Of a stretch of 64,000 nt of DNA, positions 10,056-18,760 are shown one piece after another. The stretch's first letter is position 1; every line of letters begins with the position of its first letter. The DNA lies in the NCBI GenBank assembly GCA_963801715.1, contig CAWDGB010000003.1, forward strand, positions 1 to 64,000, given 5' to 3'. A program made the position numbers and the translations under genes. Below the pieces are notes generated by a model. The model was not told the DNA's origin. It saw only the letters and a list, made by a program, of their open reading frames with translations, and did not search any database. The stretch comes from CAVVJA01 sp963801715 (GTDB lineage: Bacteria; Actinomycetota; Actinomycetes; Mycobacteriales; Jatrophihabitantaceae).

Positions 10056-10690
10056 TTGGCCTATCGCTGCCTGATGGGCCGCTGGAGGTACTGTGCCTCG
10101 GCGCGCACCCCGACGACATCGAGATTGGCTGCGGCGGGACACTGCTCAGCCTCGCCGGCACGCATGCGATGCACGTGGTAGCGGTCGTCATGACCGGCTC
10201 ACCCGAGCGTCGCGCCGAAGCTACAGCATCCGCGGGAGAGTTCCTGCCCGGTGCGGATGTCGACGTGCGATTCGGTAAGTTCCCGGATGGGCGGTTGCCC
10301 GCCTACTGGGAGGGTGTCAAAGAATTACTGAGCGAGATCCGGACAAACATTCGCCCACAGCTGATATTCGCGCCACGTACCGACGACGCCCATCAAGATC
10401 ACCGACTGATCGGTGAACTGGTTCCCACCGTATGGCGCGATTCGCTCACGCTCCATTACGAGATCCCGAAATGGGACGGTGACCTGGGCAAAGTGAGCCA
10501 CTATGTGACGATCAGCGACGAGATCGCGGCCCGCAAGGTCGCTCTGCTCGAGAAGTGCTTTCCCTCGCAGGCAGGACGCGAATGGTGGCAGAGCGAGACG
10601 TTTTTCAGCCTCATGCGTTTGCGCGGGATCGAATGCCGAGTCCGATACGCTGAGGGCTTCACCGCGAACAAAGTGGCGATCGCGCCATAA
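10052..10690 (+). CDS. PIG-L/LmbE-family deacetylase
   Basis: Zinc-dependent N-deacetylase of 212 residues. The metal motif AHPDDIEIG is near the N-terminus and the second metal-binding part HQDHR lies about 100 residues later. The family removes acetyl groups from GlcNAc-type or other N-acetylated compounds. The GTG start at 10052 overlaps the aminotransferase stop (GTGA), so the pair is translationally coupled. Together they suggest an aminated sugar or amino-acyl decoration. It ends 79 bases before the convergent methyltransferase gene. Confidence 0.85.
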   Translation: MIGLSLPDGPLEVLCLGAHPDDIEIGCGGTLLSLAGTHAMHVVAVVMTGSPERRAEATASAGEFLPGADVDVRFGKFPDGRLPAYWEGVKELLSEIRTNIRPQLIFAPRTDDAHQDHRLIGELVPTVWRDSLTLHYEIPKWDGDLGKVSHYVTISDEIAARKVALLEKCFPSQAGREWWQSETFFSLMRLRGIECRVRYAEGFTANKVAIAP

Positions 10691-10768
10691 CGTGAATTGC
10701 TCCGGAGTCCCATCCTTGTCATGGCAGGTCGGTTGATCGTTCGGGGCGGGGTACGTCTTCCGTGCCGG

Positions 10769-11941
10769 TCAGGGCTCGGTACCGGAAACGTATCGCGGCT
10801 CCGGAAGAGGCACGAAGAGCTCGGGCCGCCAGCTGGTTCCGTCAGACGCGCGCGACAGCTGGTCGACGATCTCGTCCGCGATGTCCCAGGTCAGGATGAC
10901 GACCTCATCTGGCTGCCGAGCGAGCAACTCATCCGGGGCAAGGATCGGAATCCGGGTGCCCGGCAGTCGGCACCCATGCTTGGCCGGCGCAAGATCCACC
11001 GTATAAGGGAGGAGATCCGCACCGACGTCGGCGATTGCCACCAGGACAGGCGCCTTCGACGGCGCGCCATACCCCGCCACTGTCCGGCGCCGTTCGCGAG
11101 CATCCCTCAAATGACGGGCAAACGCGCGGGCCGTTCGCAACCCAACGTGCCCGAAAGTCACCAGGCTCTCGAGCCTGTCCAGGCCTGCTCGTCGCTCGGC
11201 CTCCAGAACTTCAGCCACGCTCGCATCGACCTGCGGATGATCATCGACGCGTGCGGCCGTCACACGCAGGCTGCCACCAAACACGTCCACCGGAACGGCC
11301 CGCACCGGCATCAGCCCGTGCAACGGCAGCAGCCGCGCCAGGGCCCTCAGCGATAGATAAACCCAGTGTCCGTGGCGCACTGTGTCGATCTGCGCCTGCT
11401 CGACCATCGGCAGCAGGTGATGGAACTCCATCACCAGCCGGCCACCAGGCACGAGCCGCCGCACGTGCGCAGCGAGCGGGCCACGGAGATCGGGCTCGTG
11501 GGCAATGCCATGGACGTCCGCGACCAACTCCGCTACCTCTTCGGGTCCTCGCACGACCATCCCAGCCCCGCGGAAGCCACCCAACCACGACCCACCGTGG
11601 TGGCTGTCGATCTCAATCACACGATCCCCCGACCGCATGCCCTCCAGCGCGAAGATCTGCGCGGCGGAGGCGGCGGCATGAGCCAGGGCTGTCGCCGACT
11701 CGATGGCCTTTGGCGCCTCCGGTTCAGGGTGTGCACTCGGGCCGAGCTGCACGAGAGTGCACGTCCGGCACATGTACAACTGCAGCGGCCAGCGGGGATC
11801 CTCGCCGGGATCGTCGATTGACGGGAAGTAGTCAGACGCCGGGACGTTGCCTAGGTCGAGCACCGAGGCGGCTTCGAAACGTCCACAGCCACGGCATCGG
11901 GCCAGTGCGTCGTCGTTCGAGCTGCCCGCAGCCACGCGCAT
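10769..11941 (-). CDS. Degenerate C-methyltransferase-family protein
   Basis: A 390-residue protein of the same family as the gene at 6558. It has an N-terminal CRGCG and CRTC zinc-type motif, and the C-terminal domain with VAGYGAPSKAPVLV and PYTVDLAPAKHG. The methyltransferase core is altered. The SAM loop normally reading E-x-x-S-N-D-G is EIDSHHGGSWL, and the usual Glu-His pair (YHEHFSYLS in the paralogue) is RHGHWVYLS, so the Glu is Gly. It may be inactive, act on another substrate, or assist the intact enzyme. It diverges from the rfbC gene with only 12 bases between the starts. Confidence 0.7.
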   Translation of the reverse strand: MRVAAGSSNDDALARCRGCGRFEAASVLDLGNVPASDYFPSIDDPGEDPRWPLQLYMCRTCTLVQLGPSAHPEPEAPKAIESATALAHAAASAAQIFALEGMRSGDRVIEIDSHHGGSWLGGFRGAGMVVRGPEEVAELVADVHGIAHEPDLRGPLAAHVRRLVPGGRLVMEFHHLLPMVEQAQIDTVRHGHWVYLSLRALARLLPLHGLMPVRAVPVDVFGGSLRVTAARVDDHPQVDASVAEVLEAERRAGLDRLESLVTFGHVGLRTARAFARHLRDARERRRTVAGYGAPSKAPVLVAIADVGADLLPYTVDLAPAKHGCRLPGTRIPILAPDELLARQPDEVVILTWDIADEIVDQLSRASDGTSWRPELFVPLPEPRYVSGTEP

Positions 11942-11953
11942 ATCATCGCAAAG

Positions 11954-12499
11954 GTGAGAGTCGAGACGACGTCGCTACCGGGCGTTCTGGTATTTACGCC
12001 CAGTCCGCATGTCGACGAACGCGGCTTCTTCAGCCGTACCTTCGACGTCGAAGTCGCGCGGGCGGCCGGCATCGATCCATCCGGCTTCTCGCAGGACAGC
12101 CTTTCCCGCTCCCACAAGGGCGTCGTTCGCGGCCTGCATTTACGGACAGGTGAGGGTGAGTCAAAACTGGTGCGCTGCTCGTCCGGGGCGATCTTCGATG
12201 TGGTTGTCGATGTACGCCGAGATTCCCCCACGTACCTGCAGTGGGAGTCGTTCACGCTCACCGGGGACGAGCAAGCATCCGTGTACATCCCAGCGGGATG
12301 CGCCCACGGATTCCAGGCGCTCACCGAGCCCGCGGACATCAGCTACCGCATCGACCGGCCTCACGATCCTGCCGAGGACCTGACCATTGCGTACGACGAT
12401 CCGAGCCTCGGTATTCCTTGGCCGCTGCGAGTAACGATCATGTCGGCGCGAGATCGTGCAGCGCCGGGCATTGCGGGGCTGGCGCACGCGCTCGGGTGA
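11954..12499 (+). CDS. rfbC: dTDP-4-dehydrorhamnose 3,5-epimerase family protein
   Basis: Cupin-fold epimerase of 181 residues (RmlC family). It carries DERGFFSRTFD, the active-site His region VVRGLHLRTGEGESKLVRC, the DVVVDVRRDSPTY strand pair and the IPAGCAHGFQAL metal/substrate region. It inverts carbons 3 and 5 of 4-keto-6-deoxy sugars. The GTG start at 11954 is chosen because the divergent gene begins 12 bases away and the first strand follows at once. Without rmlA, rmlB or rmlD here, the substrate may be a branched or CDP-linked keto-sugar rather than rhamnose. A long hairpin lies downstream. Confidence 0.85.
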   Translation: MRVETTSLPGVLVFTPSPHVDERGFFSRTFDVEVARAAGIDPSGFSQDSLSRSHKGVVRGLHLRTGEGESKLVRCSSGAIFDVVVDVRRDSPTYLQWESFTLTGDEQASVYIPAGCAHGFQALTEPADISYRIDRPHDPAEDLTIAYDDPSLGIPWPLRVTIMSARDRAAPGIAGLAHALG

Positions 12500-12550
12500 G
12501 CGCGTCGCCCGCGACGCCGGAAATAGGCCGGTCGCCCGGGCCTAGATCGT

Positions 12551-12599
12551 GATGATCTTGGACTTACTGCCACCCAGCGACGATAAGTCCAAGATCATC
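12551..12599. repeat. Palindromic repeat / bidirectional terminator, copy 1
   Basis: Perfect 16-bp arms GATGATCTTGGACTTA (12551-12566) and its complement (12584-12599) flank a 17-base loop. It lies between the convergent rfbC and pth genes, where a bidirectional terminator is expected. The same arms occur again at 20768-20816, so it is also a dispersed repeat. Confidence 0.75.
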
Positions 12600-12644
12600 T
12601 CACGGGGAGGGTTTGTGGGGGCGGGAGGGTTTGTGGCGGGAAGG

Positions 12645-13214
12645 TCAGCTGTTGAAGGCGTTCTGCGCGGCGTCGAGACCGTCGGCAAGCAGCGCTTCGA
12701 CGGCGTCGGCGGCCCGATCGACGAGGTAGGGCAGCTCCTTGCGCTCCGCGGCCGTGAAGTCGCGCAGCACGTAGTCGGCCGGATCCTGCCGGCCGGGCGG
12801 TCGTCCGATGCCGAATCGGACGCGGAGGTAGTCGTTGCTGCCCAGCGCCGCGGTAGCGGAGCGCAAGCCGTTGTGGCCGCCGTCACCGCCACCTCGTTTG
12901 ATCCGCAGGGCGCCATACGGCAGATCGAGGTCGTCATGCACGACGGTCAGCCGGGTCAGCGGAATCTTGAAGAACCGAGAGATCGCGACGATCGGGCCAC
13001 CCGACTCGTTCATGTACGACTTTGGCTTGGCCAGTACGACTGACCGCCCGGCGAGACGACCCTCGACCACATCGGAGCGACCGCGGTGCGCCTTGAACCG
13101 TGCGCCCATGCGCGCAGCGAGCAGGTCGACCACTGCGAAGCCGACGTTGTGGCGGTTGCCTGCATATCGCGGACCGGGATTGCCGAGACCAACCACGAGC
13201 GCGCGCTCCGTCAC
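12645..13214 (-). CDS. pth: Peptidyl-tRNA hydrolase
   Basis: Releases tRNA from prematurely dropped peptidyl-tRNA. The protein is about 189 residues, normal for Pth. The N-terminal strand VVGLGNPGPRYAGNRHNVGF holds the catalytic His. KPKSYMNESG is the substrate-binding loop, VVHDDLDLPYG contains the conserved Asp, and GGGDGGHNGLRS follows. I place the start at GTG 13214. An in-frame ATG at 13271 would add 19 residues not usual for the family. It lies 77 bases downstream of rplY on the same strand, the usual actinobacterial rplY-pth pair. Confidence 0.93.
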   Translation of the reverse strand: MTERALVVGLGNPGPRYAGNRHNVGFAVVDLLAARMGARFKAHRGRSDVVEGRLAGRSVVLAKPKSYMNESGGPIVAISRFFKIPLTRLTVVHDDLDLPYGALRIKRGGGDGGHNGLRSATAALGSNDYLRVRFGIGRPPGRQDPADYVLRDFTAAERKELPYLVDRAADAVEALLADGLDAAQNAFNS

Positions 13215-13291
13215 GCTCGGGTCGGAGTTACGCGATTCAGGACGCACGATGCCGCGCCGCCGGTTGAACAACGTCGCTGGTCGGTAGCGGA

Positions 13292-13957
13292 TTATTCCTC
13301 GGCCGCAGGCGGTGTTTCGGGCGGAGCGCCGGCCTCCCTCTCGGCCTCCGGCTTGTCCTCGACGATGCCCAGCTCGCTGGCCGCTTCTGCCGCCTCGGCC
13401 TCGAGCGCCTCGGCCGACGGAGCCTCCTGGATGAGCAGCAGCACCTGGTCCGGGTCACCGGCGAGGGTCGCCCCGGAGGGCAGCGCCAGATCCCCGGCCG
13501 TGATGTGCGACCCGATCTCCACTCCCTCGATGTTCACCTCGATACCCGAGGGCAGGTTCGTCGCTTCCGCCTCGATGCTGACGGTCATGTTCTCCTGAGC
13601 GAGCAGGCCGCCGCGCATGATCTCGCCGACGATCTGCAGCGGGACATCGATTGTCACCTTCTCGCCACGACGTACTTCGAGCAGGTCGACGTGCTCGAAG
13701 ATGCCCTTGATCGGGTGGCGCTGGATCGCCTTCGGGATGACGAGCTGATCGGCACCGTTGACACTTACGGTAAGGAGCACGTTCATCCCGCCGTGCTTGA
13801 GCGCTTGCACGAACTCGCGGGCCTGAAGCGATATGTGGCGAGGGTCGGCGCCGTGGCCATAGATCACTGCGGGGATCTTGCCGGCGCGCCGGGTGCGACG
13901 GGCGCCACCCTTGCCGAACTCGGTACGCGGCTCGGCGGATAGACGAACTTCGGGCAC
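13292..13957 (-). CDS. rplY: 50S ribosomal protein L25/Ctc
   Basis: 5S-rRNA-binding ribosomal protein of 221 residues in the long two-domain (TL5/Ctc) form. The N-terminal L25 domain carries RTEFGKGGARRTRRAG and IPAVIYGHG. The C-terminal beta domain has HVDLLEVRRGEKVTIDVPL. A Glu/Ala-rich acidic tail ends the protein, as common in actinomycetes. It is followed by pth. A gap of about 200 bases separates it from the divergent ispE. Confidence 0.93.
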   Translation of the reverse strand: MPEVRLSAEPRTEFGKGGARRTRRAGKIPAVIYGHGADPRHISLQAREFVQALKHGGMNVLLTVSVNGADQLVIPKAIQRHPIKGIFEHVDLLEVRRGEKVTIDVPLQIVGEIMRGGLLAQENMTVSIEAEATNLPSGIEVNIEGVEIGSHITAGDLALPSGATLAGDPDQVLLLIQEAPSAEALEAEAAEAASELGIVEDKPEAEREAGAPPETPPAAEE

Positions 13958-14161
13958 GGCAGGAACTCCTCACGAATGGACCGATTCCGGTAACGGGTGC
14001 CGCGCGGCGATGGACACGAGCCGTCGACGACACCGCGTCGATCACGGACGCGCCACCGATGTGATGGGTCGCAATCCCTCGCCGGGCAACTCCATAAGCT
14101 TACCGGCGGGCGACGCGGAGGGCGAAATCCGCGCGCCGGAAGGTGGCCGCTTGTGTCGGAC

Positions 14162-15058
14162 ATGGTGCGCGTCCGCGTCCCTGCGAAGGTGAACCTGCAT
14201 CTTCGCGTCGGTGCGCGACGACCGGACGGCTTCCATGACCTCGTGACGGTCTATTTGGCCGTTGACCTGTTCGATGAGCTCGTCGCCGTAGCGGCCGACG
14301 ACTTCGCCATGTCGATCGAAGGTGAGGGAGCCGGTTCGCTGCCGGCTGGCACAAAGAATCTCGCTTGGCAAGCCGCGTCGTTGCTCGCAACGCATGCCGG
14401 CGTTCCGCCGGCGGCGCGGTTGACCATCCGCAAGGGGATTCCCGTCGCTGGCGGCCTCGCCGGCGGCTCTGCTGATGCGGCCGCGGCGCTCGTTGCGTGC
14501 GCGGAGCTCTGGCGAACCGGCACCAGCCGGCCCGACCTTGCCGCGATCGCGGCCGAGCTGGGCAGTGACGTGCCCTTCGCGCTCACTGGCGGCTGTGCCG
14601 TCGGCACCGGGCGGGGCGAACGACTGTCGCCCGCCATGACCAGCGGCGAATTTCACTTCGTCCTCGCGTTTGCTGATCACGGCATCGCCACCCCCGACGC
14701 TTACCGCGCTCTTGATCGGATGCGCGGCGACATCGCGCCGACCCTCGATCCGAACGGATCGCGCGCGGTGCTGGATGCCCTTCGACGTAACGACGTGCGA
14801 CAGCTCGCGGGCGCCCTGGTCAACGACCTGCAGAAACCCGCGCTGTCCCTCTCCCCGAGGCTGCGGCGAACCTTGTCCGCTGGACGAGAACTCGGCGCTC
14901 TTGCCGCCATGGTGTCGGGCTCTGGGCCGACGTGCTTGTTTCTCGTCGACAGCGCAGCGGCCGCGGCCCGGCTAGCTTCGGCACTCGCCGCTGAGGGCGT
15001 CTGCCGAAGCACCCGGGTCGTGAAAGGCCCGGTTCCCGGAGCTCGTCTGGTCCGATAG
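14162..15058 (+). CDS. ispE: 4-diphosphocytidyl-2-C-methyl-D-erythritol kinase
   Basis: GHMP kinase of 298 residues in the non-mevalonate isoprenoid pathway. The N-terminal VPAKVNLHLRVGARRPDGFH is diagnostic, with Lys and Asp in the expected positions. The ATP loop is PVAGGLAGGSADAAAALVA, and AAMVSGSGPTCLFLV is the C-terminal GHMP motif. I chose ATG 14162. A GTG at 14153 is three codons upstream, and the longer open frame to 13997 is not supported. It converges with tetR, leaving 15 bases between them. Confidence 0.93.
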   Translation: MVRVRVPAKVNLHLRVGARRPDGFHDLVTVYLAVDLFDELVAVAADDFAMSIEGEGAGSLPAGTKNLAWQAASLLATHAGVPPAARLTIRKGIPVAGGLAGGSADAAAALVACAELWRTGTSRPDLAAIAAELGSDVPFALTGGCAVGTGRGERLSPAMTSGEFHFVLAFADHGIATPDAYRALDRMRGDIAPTLDPNGSRAVLDALRRNDVRQLAGALVNDLQKPALSLSPRLRRTLSAGRELGALAAMVSGSGPTCLFLVDSAAAAARLASALAAEGVCRSTRVVKGPVPGARLVR

Positions 15059-15073
15059 CGGGGCAGCGTCCAG

Positions 15074-15706
15074 TCAGTGCCGCCGGGTCTGCAGCTGGGG
15101 TCTCGCCTCCAGCCCGCGCAAGCCATTCCACCCGAGATTCACCAGGTGTGCCGCTACTTCCTCGCGGGCGGGCTTGCGGACGTCGAGCCACCATTGCCCG
15201 GTCAGCGCCACCATGCCAACGAGCATTTGCGCGTACATGCCGGCGAGCTTGGTTTGCAGGCCGCGCCGGCTGAATTCCCGGCCCAGGATGTGCTCGACCT
15301 GGCTGGCAATGTCGTTCAGCAATGAGGAAAACGTTCCCGCGCCTGAGGCCACCGGCGAGTCCCTGGTCAAGACCCGAAATCCGTCCGTGTCCTCTTCGAT
15401 GTAGGTGAGCAATGCGAGGGCGGCTTGCTCCACCAGCTCCCGCGCATGACCCCCGGTCAACGCTGAGGTGATCCGCGAGAGCAGCGCCTCCATCTCCCGA
15501 TCCACAACGACGGCGTACAGGCCTTCCTTGCCGCCGAAGTGTTCATATACCACCGGCTTGCTCACCCCGGCCCGAGCGGCGATCTCCTCGATGGACGTCG
15601 CTTCGAAGCCCTTCTCCGCGAACAGTGACCGGCCGACGTCGAGCAATTGCTCGCGCCGTTCCTTGCCGGTCATGCGAACGCGCGTTCGCCCGCCCCCAGG
15701 GCTCAT
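15074..15706 (-). CDS. TetR-family transcriptional regulator
   Basis: A 210-residue regulator with an N-terminal helix-turn-helix (RREQLLDVGRSLFAEKGFEA then IAARAGVSKPVVYEHF) and a divergent ligand-binding domain. The start could be ATG 15706 or ATG 15675 (MTGKERREQ). It follows the acyl-CoA desaturase gene on the same strand after about 70 bases, and the pair is a plausible operon. A palindrome in the desaturase upstream region is a candidate operator. By analogy with other desaturase-linked TetR proteins it may sense acyl-CoA, which is inference. Confidence 0.85.
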   Translation of the reverse strand: MSPGGGRTRVRMTGKERREQLLDVGRSLFAEKGFEATSIEEIAARAGVSKPVVYEHFGGKEGLYAVVVDREMEALLSRITSALTGGHARELVEQAALALLTYIEEDTDGFRVLTRDSPVASGAGTFSSLLNDIASQVEHILGREFSRRGLQTKLAGMYAQMLVGMVALTGQWWLDVRKPAREEVAAHLVNLGWNGLRGLEARPQLQTRRH

Positions 15707-15775
15707 TGTCCGGGACCCGGAACCCAGAGGGGCGTGATGGGAGACGACTGCGGCATCGGTCGGCCTAGCGATCGC

Positions 15776-16741
15776 TCAGGCCCGCAGCCGGGCCAGCCGC
15801 TCGGGCCGCGGCCACCGAACATCGCTCGCCCAGCCCAGCTTCTCGAATATCCAGATCAGACGCGCGGACGGGTCGAGCTGGCCACGCAGCACCCCGTGCC
15901 GAGCCGCGGTGGGATCGGCGTGGTGCGTGTTGTGCCAACTCTCCCCGAAGCTGATGACGGCGAGCGGCCAGAAGTTGGAGCTCTTGTCACGGGCGGCGAA
16001 TGGCCGCTCGCCGATCGTGTGACACACCGAGTTGATCGACCAGGTGATGTGGTGCACGACGAAGATGCGCACCAACGAGGCCCAGAACAATGCCGACAGA
16101 GCGCCGGCCCAGGACCAGGTGATCAGGCCGCCGAGCAGCATCGGCCCAAGGACCGAGACGGCCGTCCACAGCACGAACAGCCGATCAACCCGCACAATGT
16201 CCCGATCGCGGAGCAGATCGGGGGCGAACTTCTCGCGATTGGTGTGTTCGACATCGAACAGCCACCCAACGTGGGCGTAGCCGAAACCTTTCATCAGCGC
16301 CGGTATGGAGTTCCCATAACGCCACGGGGAATGGGGATCGCCCTCCCGATCGCTGAACGCGTGATGACGACGGTGGTCGGCCACCCAGCGGATCACTGGG
16401 CCTTCGATAGCCAGGCCTCCCGCAACGGCCAACGCGATGTGCAGCGGCCGATTGGCCTTGAACGATCCGTGGGTGAGGTACCGGTGGTATCCGACGGTGA
16501 TACCGAACCCGGAGACGGTGAAGAACACCGCGAACAACGCGACGTCCGTCCACCCCAGGCCCCAGCCCCAGGCCACGGGCACTGCGGCCAGCACCGCGAG
16601 GAAGGGAACGATGACGAACGCATACAGGGCGATTTGCTCGCCGCTTTTCTTGGTGCCCTCGACAACGGGCTTGGACTGCGCAGAGGCTGGACCGACGTGG
16701 GTGACGGTCCGAGGCGATGAAGCAGGTTCGACCAGGGTCAT
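15776..16741 (-). CDS. Acyl-CoA (stearoyl-type) fatty acid desaturase
   Basis: Membrane di-iron desaturase of 321 residues. The three histidine boxes are visible: HRYLTH, HRRHH and HNTHH, with a further H at VVHHITWS. Hydrophobic segments (for example IALYAFVIVPFLAVLAAVPV) bracket them as in Delta-9 desaturases. I chose ATG 16741. An upstream in-frame extension to 17017 would run through the tRNA and has no domain. It would introduce double bonds into acyl chains at the membrane. The next gene on the same strand encodes a TetR regulator. Confidence 0.9.
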   Translation of the reverse strand: MTLVEPASSPRTVTHVGPASAQSKPVVEGTKKSGEQIALYAFVIVPFLAVLAAVPVAWGWGLGWTDVALFAVFFTVSGFGITVGYHRYLTHGSFKANRPLHIALAVAGGLAIEGPVIRWVADHRRHHAFSDREGDPHSPWRYGNSIPALMKGFGYAHVGWLFDVEHTNREKFAPDLLRDRDIVRVDRLFVLWTAVSVLGPMLLGGLITWSWAGALSALFWASLVRIFVVHHITWSINSVCHTIGERPFAARDKSSNFWPLAVISFGESWHNTHHADPTAARHGVLRGQLDPSARLIWIFEKLGWASDVRWPRPERLARLRA

Positions 16742-16762
16742 GGGCGACCACCTCTCACTTGG

Positions 16763-16791
16763 GTTACGCCACCGTAACTTACGGCGCCGTA
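16763..16791. promoter_or_regulatory. Palindromic operator candidate upstream of desaturase
   Basis: GTTAC/GTAAC half-sites (16763-16767 and 16774-16778) are followed by the perfect 12-bp palindrome TACGGCGCCGTA (16780-16791), 22-50 bases upstream of the desaturase ATG. Position and symmetry fit a TetR-type operator for the adjacent regulator. This is inference. Confidence 0.45.
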
Positions 16792-16923
16792 GCCAGCCAG
16801 GGAGACTTGCGCGTGGCGGCCGGCCCGGCTGCTGTTGGGCGGCGTGGCCGAGGCGCTCGGCCGCCGGCCACGGCGCCGAGTCGAGCGTCAGGCGGTCGTC
16901 GGTAGGCTGGGCACGTCCCGAGA

Positions 16924-16996
16924 TGGGGGATGGGGTAATCGGCAGCCCGCAGGCCTTTGGAGCCTTGCAGTCTCGGTTCGAGTCCGAGTCCCCCAG
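16924..16996 (+). tRNA. tRNA-Gln (TTG anticodon)
   Basis: A 73-nt cloverleaf. The acceptor arms TGGGGGA (16924-16930) and TCCCCCA (16989-16995) pair fully. The anticodon loop CTTTGGA gives anticodon TTG. The T arm is CTCGG-TTCGAGT-CCGAG, and a D arm with GGTAATCGGCA precedes them. The 3' CCA is not encoded (GCACA follows). It lies just upstream of glmU, a common actinobacterial arrangement. Confidence 0.93.
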
Positions 16997-17116
16997 CACA
17001 AGCCGACCCGCGGCCACCTTCCTTCCGCGGCCCCGGAAGCTGGGTCGAGCAAGCTGTCGGGATAGGCTCGGTGTGCCGGTTTACCAGCCCGATCGTGCAC
17101 CCGGGGAGGACGCTGC

Positions 17117-18646
17117 GTGACCGATCCGTCCTACGGCACTCGGGTGGCTTCGTCCTCGGCGATTCCTCGCCGGCCGTTTGCGGTCGTGGTCCTGGCCGCC
17201 GGTGAGGGCACCCGGATGAAGTCAGCTCGCCCGAAGGTTTTGCACGGTTTCGCCGGGCGATCGCTCCTCGGCCACGTACTTGCCGCAAGCGCCCCGCTCG
17301 ACGCTGAGCGCACGATCGTGGTGATCGGCCATGGTCGCGACGACGTCCAGGCCCACCTTGTTACGGCTGGCTGGCCAGTGACCACGGTCGTGCAGGAGCC
17401 GCAGCGCGGCACGGGCCACGCGGTGCGGATCGCCATGGACGCCTTGCCGCCAGAGGAGGGCGGCGGCACGATCGTCGTGGTGCCTGGGGACACCCCGTTG
17501 TTACAGCCGACTGACCTGCTGGCCCTTCTCACTGAGCACCATCGCAGCGGCGCCGCCGCGACCATGCTCACGAGCGTGCTCGACGACCCGACCGGGTACG
17601 GCCGAGTCATTCGCGATGGGGACCGCGTCACGCGGATCGTCGAGCAGAAGGACGCTACCGACGAGGAACTCGCCATTCGCGAGTTCGCGGCTGGCATGTA
17701 CGCGTTCGACAGCGCGGCGCTGTGCGACGCGCTCCGCCGCCTGTCGACCGACAACGCTCAGGGCGAGGAGTACCTGCCAGACGTCGTGGCGATCTTGGTC
17801 GGCGACGGACGAAATGTCGCGGCGGTGGCCGCACCGGCGAGCGACACGCTCGGCGTCAACGATCGCGTGCAGCTCGCCACGGCCCACCAGATCTACAACC
17901 GTCGGCTGCTCGACGCACACATGCGGGCCGGCGTCACGGTGGTCGATCCGGCGACCACCTGGATCGACGCCGACGTGCGCCTTGCGCCGGACGTGACCCT
18001 GCACCCATCGGTATATCTGCACGGCGCCACGGCCATCCACGACGGCGCGGCGATCGGTCCGGACGTCACGTTGACCGACACCTCCGTAGGTGAACGCAGT
18101 CGGGTTTCCCGCGCCGTATGCAACTCGGCGACCATCGGCGTGAACTGCGAAGTCGGCCCGTTCGCCTATCTGCGTCCAGGTGCGCAGCTGGCCGCCGGGG
18201 TGAAGATCGGTACCTACGTCGAGGTAAAAGCGAGCGAGATCGGCACGGGCACCAAGGTGCCGCACTTGTCCTATGTCGGCGACGCCACGATCGGCGAGTA
18301 CACCAACATCGGGGCGGCAACCGTCTTCGTCAACTACGACGGCGTGAGCAAACATCACTCCACGATCGGCAGCTACGTCCGCACCGGCGCGGACAACATG
18401 TTCGTGGCGCCAGTCAGCGTTGGCGACGGTGCCTACACGGCGGCCGGATCGGTTATCGACCAGGATGTGCCGCCCGGAGCGCTCGGCATCGCGCGCGCTC
18501 GCCAGCAAAACGTGGCAGGCTGGGTGGCGAAGCGCCGATCCGGCACCGCTGCCGACGACGCGGCCCGACGAGCCGCCGAAGCCACCGATCACATCAATCC
18601 CGCCAACTCAACAGAAACCGCCGACTCTGCCGACATCGAGGATTGA
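17117..18646 (+). CDS. glmU: Bifunctional GlmU (GlcN-1-P acetyltransferase / GlcNAc-1-P uridyltransferase)
   Basis: A 509-residue two-domain enzyme making UDP-GlcNAc for peptidoglycan. The N-terminal uridyltransferase has VVLAAGEGTRMKSARPKVLH and VVVPGDTPLL. The C-terminal left-handed beta-helix acetyltransferase has KVPHLSYVGDATIGEYTNIG, including the conserved His, and FVNYDGVSKHHSTIG. A Thr/Ala-rich tail of about 30 residues ends it. The GTG start at 17117 is preceded by GGGGAGGAC. It is followed by prs, the standard actinobacterial glmU-prs order. Confidence 0.95.
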   Translation: MTDPSYGTRVASSSAIPRRPFAVVVLAAGEGTRMKSARPKVLHGFAGRSLLGHVLAASAPLDAERTIVVIGHGRDDVQAHLVTAGWPVTTVVQEPQRGTGHAVRIAMDALPPEEGGGTIVVVPGDTPLLQPTDLLALLTEHHRSGAAATMLTSVLDDPTGYGRVIRDGDRVTRIVEQKDATDEELAIREFAAGMYAFDSAALCDALRRLSTDNAQGEEYLPDVVAILVGDGRNVAAVAAPASDTLGVNDRVQLATAHQIYNRRLLDAHMRAGVTVVDPATTWIDADVRLAPDVTLHPSVYLHGATAIHDGAAIGPDVTLTDTSVGERSRVSRAVCNSATIGVNCEVGPFAYLRPGAQLAAGVKIGTYVEVKASEIGTGTKVPHLSYVGDATIGEYTNIGAATVFVNYDGVSKHHSTIGSYVRTGADNMFVAPVSVGDGAYTAAGSVIDQDVPPGALGIARARQQNVAGWVAKRRSGTAADDAARRAAEATDHINPANSTETADSADIED

Positions 18647-18760
18647 CATGAGCGAGCATCGCATCGTCCCAGGCGTGGGGTGCAGATGCGCGGTCCCCGC
18701 GAAGACACTGAGCGTTGGCCTGGGACGAAGCTGCGCTCGGGCGAGGAATGGATTAGACCG

